Shown: positions 12,674 to 26,762, numbered from the stretch's first letter. The stretch is 64,000 nucleotides of DNA from Anticarsia gemmatalis (GCF_050436995.1 NC_134757.1:6770501-6834500); one strand, 5' to 3'. The notes: generated by a model not told the origin, from the letters alone. Made by a program: numbers and translations.

Positions 12674-15600
12674 ACTGATTTGGGACTAATGGTAACTCCC
12701 ATCAAAAGTTATTTAAAAAATCATGTTGTTTAAATTTCAGTTCCATGTATAAGACTTCATTATAAAGTCAATTAAAACTCTGATTAATGGTTTGATATTA
12801 TGTAATTTTGAGACGGATGAAAAAGTTGGAGAATGTCTAATATTTGAGTGTTTAATTAAAAATCTTGAGGCAAATTGGGAGTTTTAGATTCATAAATAAG
12901 TAATTACGTTTATGCATATTTTTTTTATCTAATCGCATGCAAAATCCACAAAATGGGTACTCTATAATTTGTCTTTCAGTCAACATCCGTTTAATGAGAT
13001 TGTTGGCAAGCCATACATCACGTGTCGTGATAAAATTATCGTTCAATGTGACATGATAGCCTTTAATAACAATTTTGACAGGCGAGCACCGATTATGCTT
13101 CTGTAAACACTATCACGATAATAATGACAAATAGGCTCACTCGGACCTGAGTATGGTATATTATTGGGTTTTTTGAAGCCTCCCTAGAATCACGTACGTT
13201 TTGTAAAGCACGTAATAATGCTTAAGCCTGGAGCAGATAAGTGATCATGCGTTATCTGTGTAGGTAACCAGCTCATCGTACGCGGTGGCACACTGCCAAC
13301 TGACGTCGCTAAGTCCCCCGATCTATTTCGTCCTCAAAGATAAAATAATAACGTTTATTGTGTTATTAGTAGTACATTCCAATACCCATGTTCAAAGACT
13401 TTATTAAAGCTAGGCTCCGTAATTACAAGTCCCTCTAATATATCGTTACTTTGGTACATAATACTCGTAAGGGTCGCTTACAATAATTGTACGTACATAA
13501 AGACTGTTAATTTTCCCTCGTATCGACGTTCATTTCACGTGGATGATTTTTTCAAAAGGCTGAGTTTTCTTTATACGAATTACATTATTGCCTTTCCGAT
13601 CACTCCAATTAAACCGAACGTATTTGAATGAATGTAATCGTATGGGTTTTTTGCACATTAACTGTTCTGAAAATCGCAATCGATTTTAATAACATTAGTA
13701 AAATCAAATCAATTCGTAAATTACTCTGTTTACTCATGACTTTGTCATTGTTTGACTTCTTACTAAGCTAAACTACATTAGTAGAATATAAATATTAAGG
13801 TGGCAAGTGGATTTATTACAAATTATAATTTTTACTTTATCTTCAAACAAATGGCAGCCTCTCCGTGGAGATATAGGTCAGCTTCATTTGTTTAGATAAG
13901 ACATTTCCTAGAAATATGACCTTTTCTAGCATCCATGATAAGTAGCAGTAGCTACTCCTATGTTACTTTGCAGATAAGTTAAAATCTTATGCGAATTGGT
14001 CTGTTTTAAAAACGTTTAAAACAGAAATTTACACGTACTACACTTGTTACTTACACTTTTATACAGAAAGATGTAATCTCCACTCCAGTCGTAGAGACAT
14101 GTTAATTTAAAATAACTTTTCGTTTAATTACTTTCGGGTGAACGTGAGTAATTGAGATTATCGATGTGTAAGAGATACGCTACTATTTATAACAAATTGA
14201 TACGCAAGTCGTTGACACTCACTTGTCGACTCATCTCGACATCAATGAGGCTGTTCGGGAACTTTTAAAAGTTGGTACTTGTGAAGCCAAAATCATATAA
14301 TCATATTACTTTGATTGTTATAAAAAATATGTTAAATGTTATTTGTAACACCATTTTCATGTAATTTAAAATACATATACTCGTATCAGGTTTAAAAAAA
14401 GATTATTCTGTGCGTAGTTTTTTATTATTAGTACGTATTTAAAAATTTCAATGTATAATTTTTATGATTGGTTTTCAAGGTAGCAGACCAGTAAGTTGTA
14501 AATAAGTAACGTTATATCAAAATCAAGTATTCGTCGTATCATTTTGGTGAAGTCATTTTTCTTGCAATTTTTATAGGAAAGTCTAGCAAACCTAGACGTT
14601 AATACCTTATTTGGAAATTTTGAAGTTTTTAAGTCACTTTCGACAGTTTTAAATTAATTGAACATTTAACTTTATTCATCATATTTGACTTAGAACTTTG
14701 TAACTGTACTTTAAGCTTTCCCGTAATGGAATCACAGATAAATATTGGGTTTTGACTTTTATAATAATGGAGTGAATCATAAGACTTAGCCAATAACCAT
14801 TGCAATCTTATGTTTGCCTACTTGAAAACTAATCTAACTGGAAATGGGCATCCAATAGTTTCTAGACGAGAATATAACAATAATTTGTCCCTCCCTTTTT
14901 CTCGGAGAAAAATTGTACAAATAAACAATGCTATCTTTCCTTTGTCCATAATGAAATCACACTTACAACGTCGCAAATCATTAAAAGAAAACCTTTCAGG
15001 GAAATGTTCGATAACTATATAATTAATCAACTAAAAGGTGAGGGTGTGGGCAGTGACTAGACTATTTTAATCATCCATTAGGCATAATATAGAGATATAA
15101 AGTGCGAACTTGACGCCGGTGAAAATTGTAAAGTCACACTTTATAACAACGGTTTATTGACTTCTGCGTATTCTAAGTGATATAACAAACACGCATTGTT
15201 TATTTTTTACTTTCAACGCGTATGTAATCAAATGTTACAACCGTGACTATGAATGCAAGTTTCTTAAAAACGCTAATGTTACTTCGTTCTCGGAAGACGA
15301 ACTATTAAAAAGAAATATTTAAAAGAAGGCGTACGCCCACAATATCTCTTTAAAGTTTCAGTCGACTCTGTGTTTGTATTCGAAACACAATACAGTATAC
15401 ATATTTGTACGTGTATGTATTTTGTATTAGTGTATGTATACTGTCTGATAATTAGAGACCAATTATTGTTAGAGGTTACGAACATGTTTTACTTTTACTT
15501 TAAAATAATATTATCTACGATTGAGTTCTTTTGCTTCTTTCTCCCAAATGCCTGCATCTTCAAGATAACCAATTTCCGTAATATATTTTACGGTATCAAC

Positions 15601-17470
15601 GTAATCGAAGAGTAATTCAATAATCCTTATCAGAAATGAATTTACGCGGAGAAGAATTTTGATATCTACATGTATGGATAAGTAGACCAAGAAATAACAC
15701 TTATAATATTTTGAACGATTACACAAGTGATACTTTATAAATAGAATATGAATGGTAAATGGATCAACTCAAATCGGTTGCTAGGGTGAGCTTCGAATGT
15801 CCTGTAAGTTGGAAGAGGTATGATTTCTTTATCCGCGTACCTTGCGAGTTACAACCCTATCACATTAACGTAGGGAAATAAATGTTACTCATGGGATTTT
15901 TCTTAATTAATGTAAAGTTCACTGTTTTCTTAGATGTAGCTAAAAAAAGATTTTACTTTCGTTTCAAAAATAAAGTTCCAGTTACTAAACAAGGTTATTT
16001 AAAGAAAATTTTAAAGAATTTATTAAAACCATTCTTTAAGTTCAATGTTCAGTAAAGACGATTCGATGAAGCTGATTATTACCGTACCGACCTTTTGTTT
16101 GACTTGTGATTTCAACCGATATACTTTTGCGGTTATTTTTAACGTTTTAATAGCCCTTCCGGAAGTTTTGACTTTATAAATATTATCTAACCAGTTACTT
16201 AATTATGATGAACACTTTATCGTTTTAAAAGAAAAGTAACAAAATTACATATTTAAGAATTAGTTTTTAGTTAATTTACTTATCGTCGCTTAGGTAACAA
16301 TACCGCGCAAGTTAAATTTGACATGTTTCCAGGAGAGATAAAAAACTGATTAATATCTTTGAAATACTTCTGACATGTGTACTGAATACATAAATAGGTA
16401 GATATTAAGTTCGTTCAAGATTGGACAATTTAAAAAAAAATCTAACATCATTCGATGCGCGCTGACAAAATCTATCCAATGAAGTATAAAACGTCATATG
16501 ACCAATTTTCGACTAACTAACTAACCTAAGCGACGTTATGCGGAATGCATCATAATCATCAGGAATCCAAGATGCATGGAATTTATGTAGAGCTCTATCG
16601 GAGTCAGCAGGTTATGTACTTTTATCGTCGGTATTATCTGATGTATCAACATGGTTCTTTTTCATTAATTAGCACGCTTTATTAGCAAACGAGTATTCAC
16701 CATAAAATTTATTTGAACAGAAGCTGTCTACACTCATCACTCCTAGAGCCCTTTTATGGCACCCGTAAGAAATGGGAATTTACATAATATACGTGTAATA
16801 TACGTACCCGTTTGGATTACTTCCAAGCTCCAGACTTTGCGAATAAGATATGACATATTGTTAGTAAATACTATTAGGTATCTCGGTATAACAAGGACCA
16901 GAAAAAGTGAGTACTTTTTTAAACAAATCCTTTCTTCGCGACTGCAGCTTTCACCCCATTTACTATTTTAATGGAACTCAAACAAAAGCTAGGAAAATCT
17001 TAGTTAGCTTTTGTCCGCAACATCGACCGCAATATTTTAAATAAGCTTCACAGTATTTATAAAATGTAGGTGTATGTTGATTATCTCTGTATCGCTATAC
17101 GATATATTTATAAATAAGATCTAATTTAGAAAATTGATAACTACGAATACCTATAGATTTTAGGTAATTATGTTCACTTTCTTGCATTATTTATTCAATG
17201 ATGCTCAATGACGACTGTTTTAGCCTATTTAATTGTAAAAAACGATGGAAACGTTTGCTGGATATCAAAATATAATTATTTCAAATTATTTATTATTTAC
17301 TCATAGTATAATATTACTTATTAATATGTAGTTTCGGGTCATGGTACACGGCCACCAAGGGAGTTAATCCTGCTTTTAACATATTTGACAGTCGCGATTG
17401 TGCAAAATAAAGCAATTTGGTAATCGCGATAACAGTAATGTCTAAAATAAAGTAACCGATTAAAATGTAT
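12674..17470. other. Intergenic AT-rich DNA upstream of AstC
   Basis: No exon with convincing splice sites, RNA gene or recognised repeat was found. Small open frames here, such as the overlapping pair near 14810-15030, have no motif and read equally on both strands, as chance frames do. Confidence 0.5.
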
Positions 17471-17477
17471 TTTTATA

Positions 17478-17700
17478 ACATCATGCCTGTAATACCCGAA
17501 GGTGTAGGCAAGGATGAACACTCCCACGTCTTGCCATTTATATCGTACATGTAATAGGGGGCGAGGCTCGTTAGTGCACTCCGGTGTGCTGTTGAGAATA
17601 TTGCAGAAGCCGTAGCAAAATCACAGTCGATATTTTGACTGACAGGAACCGAACACCTCGTAGTCAGTAGAAACATGCTATTGGCACTCCAGTACAAAAT
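17478..17700. repeat. Dispersed-repeat fragment
   Basis: A GC-richer block containing CCTGTAATACCCGAAGG, a motif I associate from memory with dispersed lepidopteran repeats. The borders are not visible and the class is unknown. It is followed by an imperfect inverted repeat, CTTGGCAA...TTGCCAAG, at about 17749-17770. Confidence 0.4.
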
Positions 17701-18955
17701 ATATACTGGTTTTATTTATTTTACAACCTGGGAACTGAGGACCTTAACTTGGCAATGGGGTTGCCAAGTTTTAGTCAACAATTGCTTAGGTATCACATCA
17801 TGGTGAGCCGCTGACTGACGCCACATAAAAAGAAGATTGGTTTTATTTGACATACGAGTAGTCCACATGCTTGCATGTAAATAAAAAAAAACTATGTTTC
17901 TAACTTGAAACTACGAAATTAGCGTTCGTCCGTAGAGGTGCACATTCGAGAGCTCGTAAATACGTAATTAGAGGGGAGCAACAACAGGATAAAAGACCGT
18001 CTCAACACACGAAATGTTACTTTGATCATTGTAAAAGGTCACATTGACCTCTTAATATAATTGTTGACTTACTACATTAAATAGGAATTATTTATGTAGT
18101 ACTGGTATGGTGGTGGAAATTAATATTGCATCTTACAAGTTTATATTTTCACGCTCATTCTTGGTTACCTAGGTGGAGTATAAATATAATATACAGGACT
18201 GACCACTGAACTTGGTACCCACTTTAAATTATATTGTCGGTGAATTTGAAAATATAATTCATAAGAAAACAAGGTGTTTCATAATTTTTATAACAATGGA
18301 AATTATGTTTTCCTATATTTTTATGTATTTTCCATCTCTCCTCATTCCCTAAATCTTTCTTTAAAAACTAGTTTGTACGTATTCGCTTTCATGTCATATT
18401 ATTTACTCGCAGCACACATAAAACTTAACACTGTAGCAATAATTTATAATGGATCTTGAGTGCTTTAAAAGGTATCCTAGGGCTAATGCAGACATTAACA
18501 GATTTAATAAATAAAACATAGCATGAAATCACCTCGATAGATTCACAATACAAAACACAATAGCCAACGTTAATCTTACTGACAAAACTTGTAAAAAGTT
18601 TAATATCATAAATTCTTACAACGTTACATACGCCTCTGCTTTAAACCTTCAAGTATGTTTTAAATATATTTTACGAGGAGGATGCTAATAGCTAATTTCA
18701 TAACAACTGTCAAATAAAGAATTCCATGACGTCATCGCAATTAAATCTCGCGATGAATTCTCATATCCCACCTGTTCCGGTTATCAAATGTATAATAACG
18801 GGCCAATTAATTGTCACGCTGAGTTGCGCGGTATCATATTGTTTGACTGACGTACACTAGGCGTAAATTAATACACCATCGGGATATACGTATAGACGAA
18901 CAAGTTAGTAGAGAGCCTTGCATGTAAGGTTCGTGGCTGGTTCATTCAGCTGACG
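17701..18955. other. Intergenic DNA, nothing recognised
   Basis: AT-rich, apart from the CTTGGCAA/TTGCCAAG inverted repeat at 17749-17770. No gene or known element is supported. Confidence 0.5.
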
Positions 18956-18972
18956 GTGGCCTCGTTGATAAT

Positions 18973-19165
18973 ATCCCTTTTTTTTAATTATCCTGTTTCT
19001 ATGTCCCGTCGGTCGATTTTTGCGTCCGGCCATCCATCGTGGAACGCATCCAGGTCCTCCCGCCATCTCCGTTTCGGCCTTCCTTGTCGCCACCGACCAT
19101 CTTCTGGCATCCACTTCGTGGCAATGTTAGCGCATCTTTCCGGATGCATTCGGTGAACATGTCCG
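18973..19165 (-). mobile_element. Fragment of a non-LTR retrotransposon reverse transcriptase (RTE-like C-terminal tail)
   Basis: On the minus strand one frame reads DGRWRQGRPKRRWREDLDAF followed by HDGWPDAKIDRRD and a stop. The pattern GRP-(K/S)-RRW-(R/K)-(E/D)-DLDAF...W is what I know from the C-terminal end of RTE-type and related reverse transcriptases. Only about 60 residues survive, without endonuclease or polymerase motifs, so this is a 5'-truncated relic. The exact clade is uncertain. Confidence 0.6.
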
Positions 19166-19444
19166 GAAATAAATATGTCAAGTCATATCATAAATACATA
19201 GAGTTATTTATTATAATGTAGATATACCGTGCAGGCCAAGATTCTCTACTAAGTGGTCGGACTATGGTACGAGAGGATGTGTTTCATATTCCTATCACGC
19301 TTGAAACACATTTGTAGTATTGACTACTGTTACTTATTTGCACCTCAACGATACGGAACGACGATGAAATACCCTTTTTCACTTGTTAGGCATGCCGTAT
19401 GTAATACGATGCAAATAATAAAGGAGTCTTACATAAATGTAATT

Positions 19445-19462
19445 TATAGGTTAGGTTAGGTT
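19445..19462 (+). repeat. Short interstitial TTAGG array
   Basis: About three units of TTAGG, the insect telomere repeat (TAGGTTAGGTTAGGTTA). It is too short to infer a telomere fusion and could be chance. Confidence 0.4.
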
Positions 19463-19469
19463 AATTTTT

Positions 19470-20721
19470 AACTAGTCATAGTACTGGCTGCATAGATCTT
19501 ATAGCCTTTAGAGGAAAAAAAGTTAAAGACACTTATAAAATTGTTTCAATTCTGATTATAATATCTAGATTTATTAATCTTTTAAAAGCTTTAGGCCGTT
19601 TTCATATGAATAACAATAAACGTTAGCCACAACAAAAATAAGTGCATTCATCTGAAAATTATATTTTTTTAGGTCATGAATATGTTTTGTAGATTCCGCG
19701 GAAATATTACCATATCGGTGTGAAAATATTTGGCGTGTTTGTTGATAGGCGGGCTCGTGTACTATCTGTCACAATATGGTACAGCTTTTAATTGAAATGC
19801 ATAGGCTCGTTACCTCATACGCTATGTATGTGGGCTTGCAAAATCATACCAGGGATTGTGAAGTATCGTCTATACACTACAGATTTTTTAAAATATCTAT
19901 AGTGTGTACCATACTTTATAATTCGTAAGGTTTTTTTATAACTGGTATGTATATACTTTTGCATGAAGGTAAAGGTTTCATCTATGTAATAATAATATGT
20001 TATAGTCCTAGTGTCTTTAAGTTCAATTTGTTTTCTAAATAACATAATTCGGTATAGATAGTTGTATAAATGATACAATCGTAAACGAAATAGAAATAAA
20101 ATAATCAATACCGATTCTAATAAACTAATAACAGAACATAAACCAAGAAAATAACTAAAGTAGTGATTCATACTAAAAATAATTACATTTGAAACGCGAA
20201 CATTTCTTCTCGTCGAAGGCAATTCGCAAGGCGCTTACGAAGAAATATTCTATAACAGGAAATAGAAATTGCAGTTCTTCCCACAAATACACCTACTAAC
20301 TCTCTGTAGCATGAAGCGAAAAGTAATTTGCATGCGCTGAAGTTCATTTAAGAAATTGTTTGTACAGATTACGTACCTACGCTTACATGACTGTGCATAC
20401 ATTTGTAAGAAAATGGAATACTAATTTATTTTACCCACTTATTTAAACAATGTAGACACAAACTCATATAGTACGTTTAAAGTAGAGGTACTTATTTATT
20501 TCTCAATCTAAACATGATTTCTTTGGGGATTCAAATTTCATTTTTGTGTAGTTTTAAAGCTCTACTCGCTAAATAATCTCTTTGTCTGTGTTTTCAGGTG
20601 ACAAAGTTTGCAGAAAAAGATCTGTCTGTTAAAATGTAAGACACCACATTTAATAATGACAAGCATAATTAAAAAAAAAATTACTTTTATATCAAGATTA
20701 TTTTTACATTATACAAATAAT
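19470..20721. other. Intergenic DNA left of the tandem duplication
   Basis: No supported gene. A 135-codon minus frame at 19815-20222 begins with a non-ATG codon and is rich in Tyr, Phe, Ile and Leu, as expected from AT-rich chance sequence. The left duplication border is between 20721 and 20722. Confidence 0.5.
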
Positions 20722-21688
20722 TATGTGTAATGAATATATATTCGGTTTAGCTATATACATACATATATGTATGTGTAAACATTTTCTGGTTCTATGCATA
20801 ATAAGAATACAATCCACCTAAAAAATTCAAATGAAAACAGACTTTTAATATTCGGAACGTATTATAATGTATTGTATACCTTCAGTATTTCAAGAGTGAT
20901 GTAATTTTATATCGAAACCAGTGAGAAACAGATACTGTTATCTGCGCAGAAATCAAAGGATTTCTTTGTGTGTTATATAAATATGTAAGGGTGGTAAAGA
21001 AACTGATATTTTCCCCGCCGTCAGAGGGTTGTGATTGAGTCCATTACAATCCACTTACTATTTACGACTTGTAAAAACGATTCTCTCATGGCTCCGTAAC
21101 TTTTCTGCGGGACGCCATTGATTTGTTCCTCTTGAGACCGATCAATATTAGTTGAAACATACTTACTCGTTGCATTTAAAGTATTTATTCTACGCAGTAA
21201 AATTGTATAAAGCATAATACATAAAGTGACAGTACAATATTATCAAAGTAGCTGTATTTTGAACCTTTATGAACCATATTTTGCATCTAGTAGTCAATCT
21301 TTTTTTTCAAAGGAGAAGTATATCGTTATTGACTTCTAGGGTTTCTAAAATGCACTGCGTACATAAGGATTTAAAAGAACATGGGCCTAAACGGAACGTA
21401 ACACATTCATAAGGAGCGGCATTATCGATGGCGATCATAACTAGAGTATATAAAAAACTTACTATGCTGTTTTACAAAATAAGCTTTAAAAATGATATAG
21501 TTAAGTACTACTTTTATATACGATATTGTTGATAACTTTTTAGAAACATACTAAAAGATACAGATCATTACCGTTAGTTTAAGGAATGAGGTTAGTGACA
21601 TATCAATATGAATCATTGATAGTATTGTTTATTGTTGTCTGAATAAAAAAGGAATAAATAGTTTGCAAAATACATTTATCGACATTGA

Positions 21689-21764
21689 CGTAGCATATAC
21701 ATTTACTACGTAGCACCTACGCCACGCGGCGTAGCCTCTACGATGACGTAGAACAGACTCGTAG
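21689..21764. repeat. CTACG/CGTAG island (copy 1)
   Basis: About eight CTACG or CGTAG pentamers in 76 bp, spaced roughly 8-14 bp apart in both orientations, with an embedded palindrome around CCACGCGG. Flanks are AT-rich. Confidence 0.6.
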
Positions 21765-22864
21765 CGAGTATAATTCACCAACACATGATTGTGTAGGGCG
21801 CTTACGGGCGGTTCTTAATAAACATTCACTTCAATCGCACGTGAGGGAAGGGTTAAGATAATTATGATTACACAAGCACGGTTTAAAGGTCTAAATAATC
21901 AAGGTCCAACCGTTGTCTGGGGATGCGAGGCAATCAAGAAATGAAGGTCAATATTTGAACACCGTTGCTTAATTTAACTCCTCTAACCAATATAAGTTTT
22001 GCAAATTGAATTCCCCGAGGTGTCCGAAAACGATTTAGATTACTTATGCTGCTGTTAATTGTCGATTTATGTGCCTTAAATTGTGTTTGAAAATACTCTC
22101 AAATCTCATGTAGGTACTAGGTAATTCTCTAAAGGGTACACATATTAAAATACGTTAGACCACATTTTTATTTTAAACCTTAAACTTTCATGAAAATGAT
22201 TAATATCTAGCACAAATAATTTTTATTCCTCCAAGACGCAGTACACAAGAAATAATGAACTTAAAAATCGTAACAATAGTATTTCAGGCTTAGTTCGTGT
22301 ATATTTTGAACTGCAAGATAGGGAAACTTTTTAATGGCCAATCATACATTTATACTGTGTAGGTAGAGCAGGAGGTAGTACACAGGCAAGAGGTCGCTTT
22401 TACGTAAGTTAACGAGCAGTCCTACGGGTACTGTGACCATGATACGTGGAAATACACACAATACGTCATACAACTGACTCTTTTACGCAAAACCTCTTTG
22501 ATCAGTACATAGATTTTTTGTCATTGGCAATGTTAAGTGCCAGTGTCTATTACGGATTTAAAGTTTGAAATTAGAATGGGTTGAATTGTTTTTTTTTTTC
22601 AACATGGTTGCTTGTCAATCGAATTATTGCAAGTTAAAAATATGTAAAAAAATGTAATAGGTTTATTATAACTGCTATTAACGCTAATTTAATTAGTCAT
22701 TGAATCAAATAATAATGCCAATAGTTTATACTATCATCTGCGAAATATTATTCTGAACTTCGTTTAATGTACAGATTTTGGTTTGCGTTATTTCATAGGT
22801 GAAATTCTGAATAAGGCAGAGCTAATATTTTAACTTAAGACCCCGTTAAACTTTTCCGAATATA

Positions 22865-24105
22865 CACACATCAACACCGTCTAGGGATATTTTGTATAAA
22901 GTTCTTAAACTCAAAAAATAGTGGTTAGTTTAAAAATCTTTTGATAAAAGACTATTTTTTAAACCTTTTTGGATGATTCTAAATTTGAATTTATAAAAAA
23001 TAATTTAAAATAAAATAATTACGCAGCATAATGGTTGCGAAGTCCGCAAGTTTTGTTTAACTACTGTAGTATCGGGATATTTTTTTGTGCCAGATTTAAG
23101 TTTTATAACAAGTTATCGATTAATTTCGAGTTAAATCTATTGTGTGCATCATGCAGCGGCGCTATATAACGAGAGAAGCAATGCTAAGGGCAGTGGGCAT
23201 GCTCTACGCTGTGGCTCCTCAACGGAGTATTGCTGACGAGATTCGAACAAGACAAAACGTGATATCTAGGTTATAGTCATCCTACCGCGCTACTAGTGAA
23301 GTGGTTGAAAGATATCCAGGGGGAAAGCGAATAACCACTTATCGACAAGACCGATTTTTGCAAATTGCCGTGAGAAGAGAACCAAATGTTACGGCCATGC
23401 AGTTGGTTCGGAGGCTCCAGTCAGAGCCCCAGTTGCTTGTGAGTGACCAAACTGCGAGGAAAATGCTGCATGAAGATAACTTTCACGCTCGCAGACCGCT
23501 TCGTACTCCAGCACTCAGCTGAGGAAATCGCGGACGAAGACTAGAGTGGGTTCCCTGTACTTTTGCTCTGGGATGATAACCCGTAGTCTGTATTACTGTT
23601 TACCGATGAGTCCCGGTTCGGTTTTCATTTCGATTCACGTAGAGTACGTGTTTGGCGAGTCTCTGGTCGTGATAGCCGTCTGCAATATCCTCAGGAAGTC
23701 CATTCATAGCATTCATAGCTTTTTTGCATCTTAGCCGGACCTGGGACAATATACCGCAGTACGACTTGGATAACTCTATTCAAATTATGAAAAATCGCTG
23801 CAGGACTGCTATAAATGTCATAGATGGCTTTATAGACTACTGATTTTTCAGAAAACTGCTAAAAACAATAACTTTTTCTTATTTTTCACATTTTCTGAAG
23901 AAAAACATTCATTTTACCATTATTTTAGTTTTTTATTTATTTAAGTATAAAATTGTTAACGCAAAATAATTAGAGTTTTTTTTTATTCTGAAGTATAGTC
24001 AGATAAATGGGTTTTATAGAAATATATATATGTTGCATGTTATCTTTAATAAATTTTGAGATAATTGAGTAAATACAAAATATCCCTAGACAGTGTTGAT
24101 GTGTG
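22865..24105 (+). mobile_element. Defective Tc1-like DNA transposon (copy 1)
   Basis: Terminal inverted repeats of about 33 bp begin CACACATCAACAC and carry GTCTAGGGATATTTTG; the two ends differ at one position. Both ends are flanked by TA, the Tc1/mariner target duplication (22863-22864 and 24106-24107). The interior holds a decayed transposase on the plus strand, and the whole element is about 1.24 kb, shorter than an intact Tc1-like element of roughly 1.6 kb. An identical copy lies 4,998 bp to the right inside the second duplication unit, so duplication followed insertion. Confidence 0.88.
23151..23740 (+). pseudogene. Tc1-like transposase pseudogene (copy 1)
   Basis: The frame starts MQRRYITREAMLRAVG at 23151 and is stopped by TAG at 23274-23276. 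It resumes in the same frame to a TGA at 23520, then RGRRLEWVP. After a further break comes FTDESRF, the block holding the first catalytic aspartate of Tc1-family DDE transposases. The part that should carry the second Asp and the final catalytic acidic residue is missing, and AT-rich sequence begins after about 23740. With two in-frame stops, a frame break and a lost C-terminal catalytic half it cannot encode an active enzyme. The N-terminal portion resembles the helix-turn-helix DNA-binding region of the family. Confidence 0.85.
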
Positions 24106-24107
24106 TA

Positions 24108-25719
24108 GTAATAGGAGTAGAACATTATATAGGTATAATAGTTATAAAACTATTAAACTTATGTTAGCTACGTTTAGGTGGTCCGAAACAATCCTTTTCG
24201 GGACCTTTAGGACCCGCGAAGGATTTATTTAGACTCTCCTGAATATTTTACCGCATGCGCTGTGAAACTTATACTCACCTAGTTTAAAGGGTAAATAAAA
24301 GCAATAACTGGAAAAGTTACTTTTTTATTGTCATGTTACGTATATGTTGCTATTGCTGCATTTAAAATTTTCGCGATTATTGATATTTTTTTCTTTGATC
24401 GTATCTATGATTTTAGGACTAAATTAAAAATTTTATCGGCAAAATAAATGCAAAAGATGTTATTTATAAACGAATTTACCAACTTTTGTTGTTTAAAAAC
24501 TTATCTGAATATCTCGAATTGTAAATTAACTATCTGAGTGGAATTTAGACATGCGATAATCGGACATTTGTTATTTCTCCCATAAAAAACTTGATTGCGA
24601 GGGGTTAGCGAATAAAAACTATTATGGAAACTATTATACATATACTCGACTATAGAACAAAGTATGATTTCGTTTAAGATGTCCTAATAATTTCAAAAAT
24701 TGTGCATACCCAGTGATCAGCCTCACGTTGCGACGGTGGCGCTGCATAGAGCAGTATCGCTTCACTCAATCAGGGCGGCGAGATCAAATGACGCTCGCCT
24801 CTATAACGTTACCGTAATAATTGATATCAATCAACCTTCGTATTCTATCTTGTGGCCAGATATCAGCATTATACATATAGAAATTGTTCATAAATGAGGC
24901 TGGAACGAATGTTTCTAAGGATTTTAGGATTGCTTATTAAGAAAGAATTGGTAACGCAAATGGTCAAAACATATTATAGCATTACACTAACTAGTTTTCT
25001 CGGAATTATTCCGCAAAGTATCAATACACCAACACAGCAATATTTTGATACATTTTGCTCTCATTTCATCCATCACAATACATTGCTATGTTGTTATAGC
25101 GGAGATTCTTTCATAATAAAAAAACCATGGCTCAACATGGCACACGGCTCAACCCAAGTCAAAACCGATATTCCTTCATCATCAATTATCTGAATTGAAA
25201 AACCCATTGCTTGATTCACGAACAATTAAGCAACACCGACTTTCATACAAGGTTCTATGCGTATGCACGAGTTGTCCTTGCTCAAAACAATCGTTTAACA
25301 GTCACGGAACGCAAGATTGAATCTTGCACTGAAGGACACTGCATGATTGCGCCATTCATACAAGGGTGCATGGGAGCACGGGAGCACGGGAGCACGCTGG
25401 ACACACCCCTGTACTACAAAAGCACACGTCGCTCCGTACTGTCTATTGCCGACCTCACACGTCACGTTTTACGAATACATTACTAAATACAGTCCTGCGT
25501 TCATATTTACTTATGTATATTTTTGCCGACAATATCGACCTATTTCAAAAATAATATGAAACATGTAACATGTGCGAAATGTATAAGGGTCAGACTCACG
25601 GCTTATGAATAAATGTCGGGTAACATATCTGTCGAATAAAACGCATTTAATTTTGCTCTGTCACTTATATGACCATGCAAAAAAACTGACAAAATATAGT
25701 ATGAGCTAACCGATACTAG
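24108..25719. other. Remainder of duplication unit 1
   Basis: Holds an imperfect hairpin (AATCCTTTTCGGGACC against GGACCCGCGAAGGATT, about 24191-24226) and a triple GGGAGCAC-type minisatellite near 25370-25395. Short plus-strand frames at 24700-25486 have no ATG-driven, recognisable product and I do not call them genes. Confidence 0.5.
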
Positions 25720-26686
25720 TATGTGTAATGAATATATATTCGGTTTAGCTATATACATACATATATGTATGTGTAAACATTTTCTGGTTCTATGCATAAT
25801 AAGAATACAATCCACCTAAAAAATTCAAATGAAAACAGACTTTTAATATTCGGAACGTATTATAATGTATTGTATACCTTCAGTATTTCAAGAGTGATGT
25901 AATTTTATATCGAAACCAGTGAGAAACAGATACTGTTATCTGCGCAGAAATCAAAGGATTTCTTTGTGTGTTATATAAATATGTAAGGGTGGTAAAGAAA
26001 CTGATATTTTCCCCGCCGTCAGAGGGTTGTGATTGAGTCCATTACAATCCACTTACTATTTACGACTTGTAAAAACGATTCTCTCATGGCTCCGTAACTT
26101 TTCTGCGGGACGCCATTGATTTGTTCCTCTTGAGACCGATCAATATTAGTTGAAACATACTTACTCGTTGCATTTAAAGTATTTATTCTACGCAGTAAAA
26201 TTGTATAAAGCATAATACATAAAGTGACAGTACAATATTATCAAAGTAGCTGTATTTTGAACCTTTATGAACCATATTTTGCATCTAGTAGTCAATCTTT
26301 TTTTTCAAAGGAGAAGTATATCGTTATTGACTTCTAGGGTTTCTAAAATGCACTGCGTACATAAGGATTTAAAAGAACATGGGCCTAAACGGAACGTAAC
26401 ACATTCATAAGGAGCGGCATTATCGATGGCGATCATAACTAGAGTATATAAAAAACTTACTATGCTGTTTTACAAAATAAGCTTTAAAAATGATATAGTT
26501 AAGTACTACTTTTATATACGATATTGTTGATAACTTTTTAGAAACATACTAAAAGATACAGATCATTACCGTTAGTTTAAGGAATGAGGTTAGTGACATA
26601 TCAATATGAATCATTGATAGTATTGTTTATTGTTGTCTGAATAAAAAAGGAATAAATAGTTTGCAAAATACATTTATCGACATTGA

Positions 26687-26762
26687 CGTAGCATATACAT
26701 TTACTACGTAGCACCTACGCCACGCGGCGTAGCCTCTACGATGACGTAGAACAGACTCGTAG
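26687..26762. repeat. CTACG/CGTAG island (copy 2)
   Basis: Duplicate of the island at 21689-21764, carried by the second duplication unit. Confidence 0.6.

Larger units (their letters stand above)
20722..25719. repeat. Tandem duplication, copy 1 (4,998-bp unit)
   Basis: This segment recurs head-to-tail at a constant offset of 4,998 bp, so the right copy is 25720-30717. The offset does not drift from start to end, including across an 11-T run, and I saw no substitution in the stretches I compared. The copies abut directly. The junction and both outer borders share only TAT (20722-20724, 25720-25722, 30718-30720), a 3-bp microhomology. The unit contains a Tc1-like element, a CTACG island and AT-rich DNA, but no functional gene. 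It lies between AstCC and AstC. It is either a very recent segmental duplication or an assembly artefact. Confidence 0.95.

Noticed and set aside
19445..19462. TTAGG repeats as a telomere-fusion relic
   Set aside because: Only about three units; no telomere-targeted retroelement next to it.
19815..20222. 135-codon minus-strand open frame rich in Tyr/Phe/Ile/Leu
   Set aside because: Non-ATG start and composition expected from AT-rich chance sequence; considered a chemoreceptor fragment but no signature was found.
24700..25486. Series of plus-strand frames in each duplication unit (also 29698-30484)
   Set aside because: Conserved between copies only because the DNA was duplicated; no motif, no consistent start or splice pattern.
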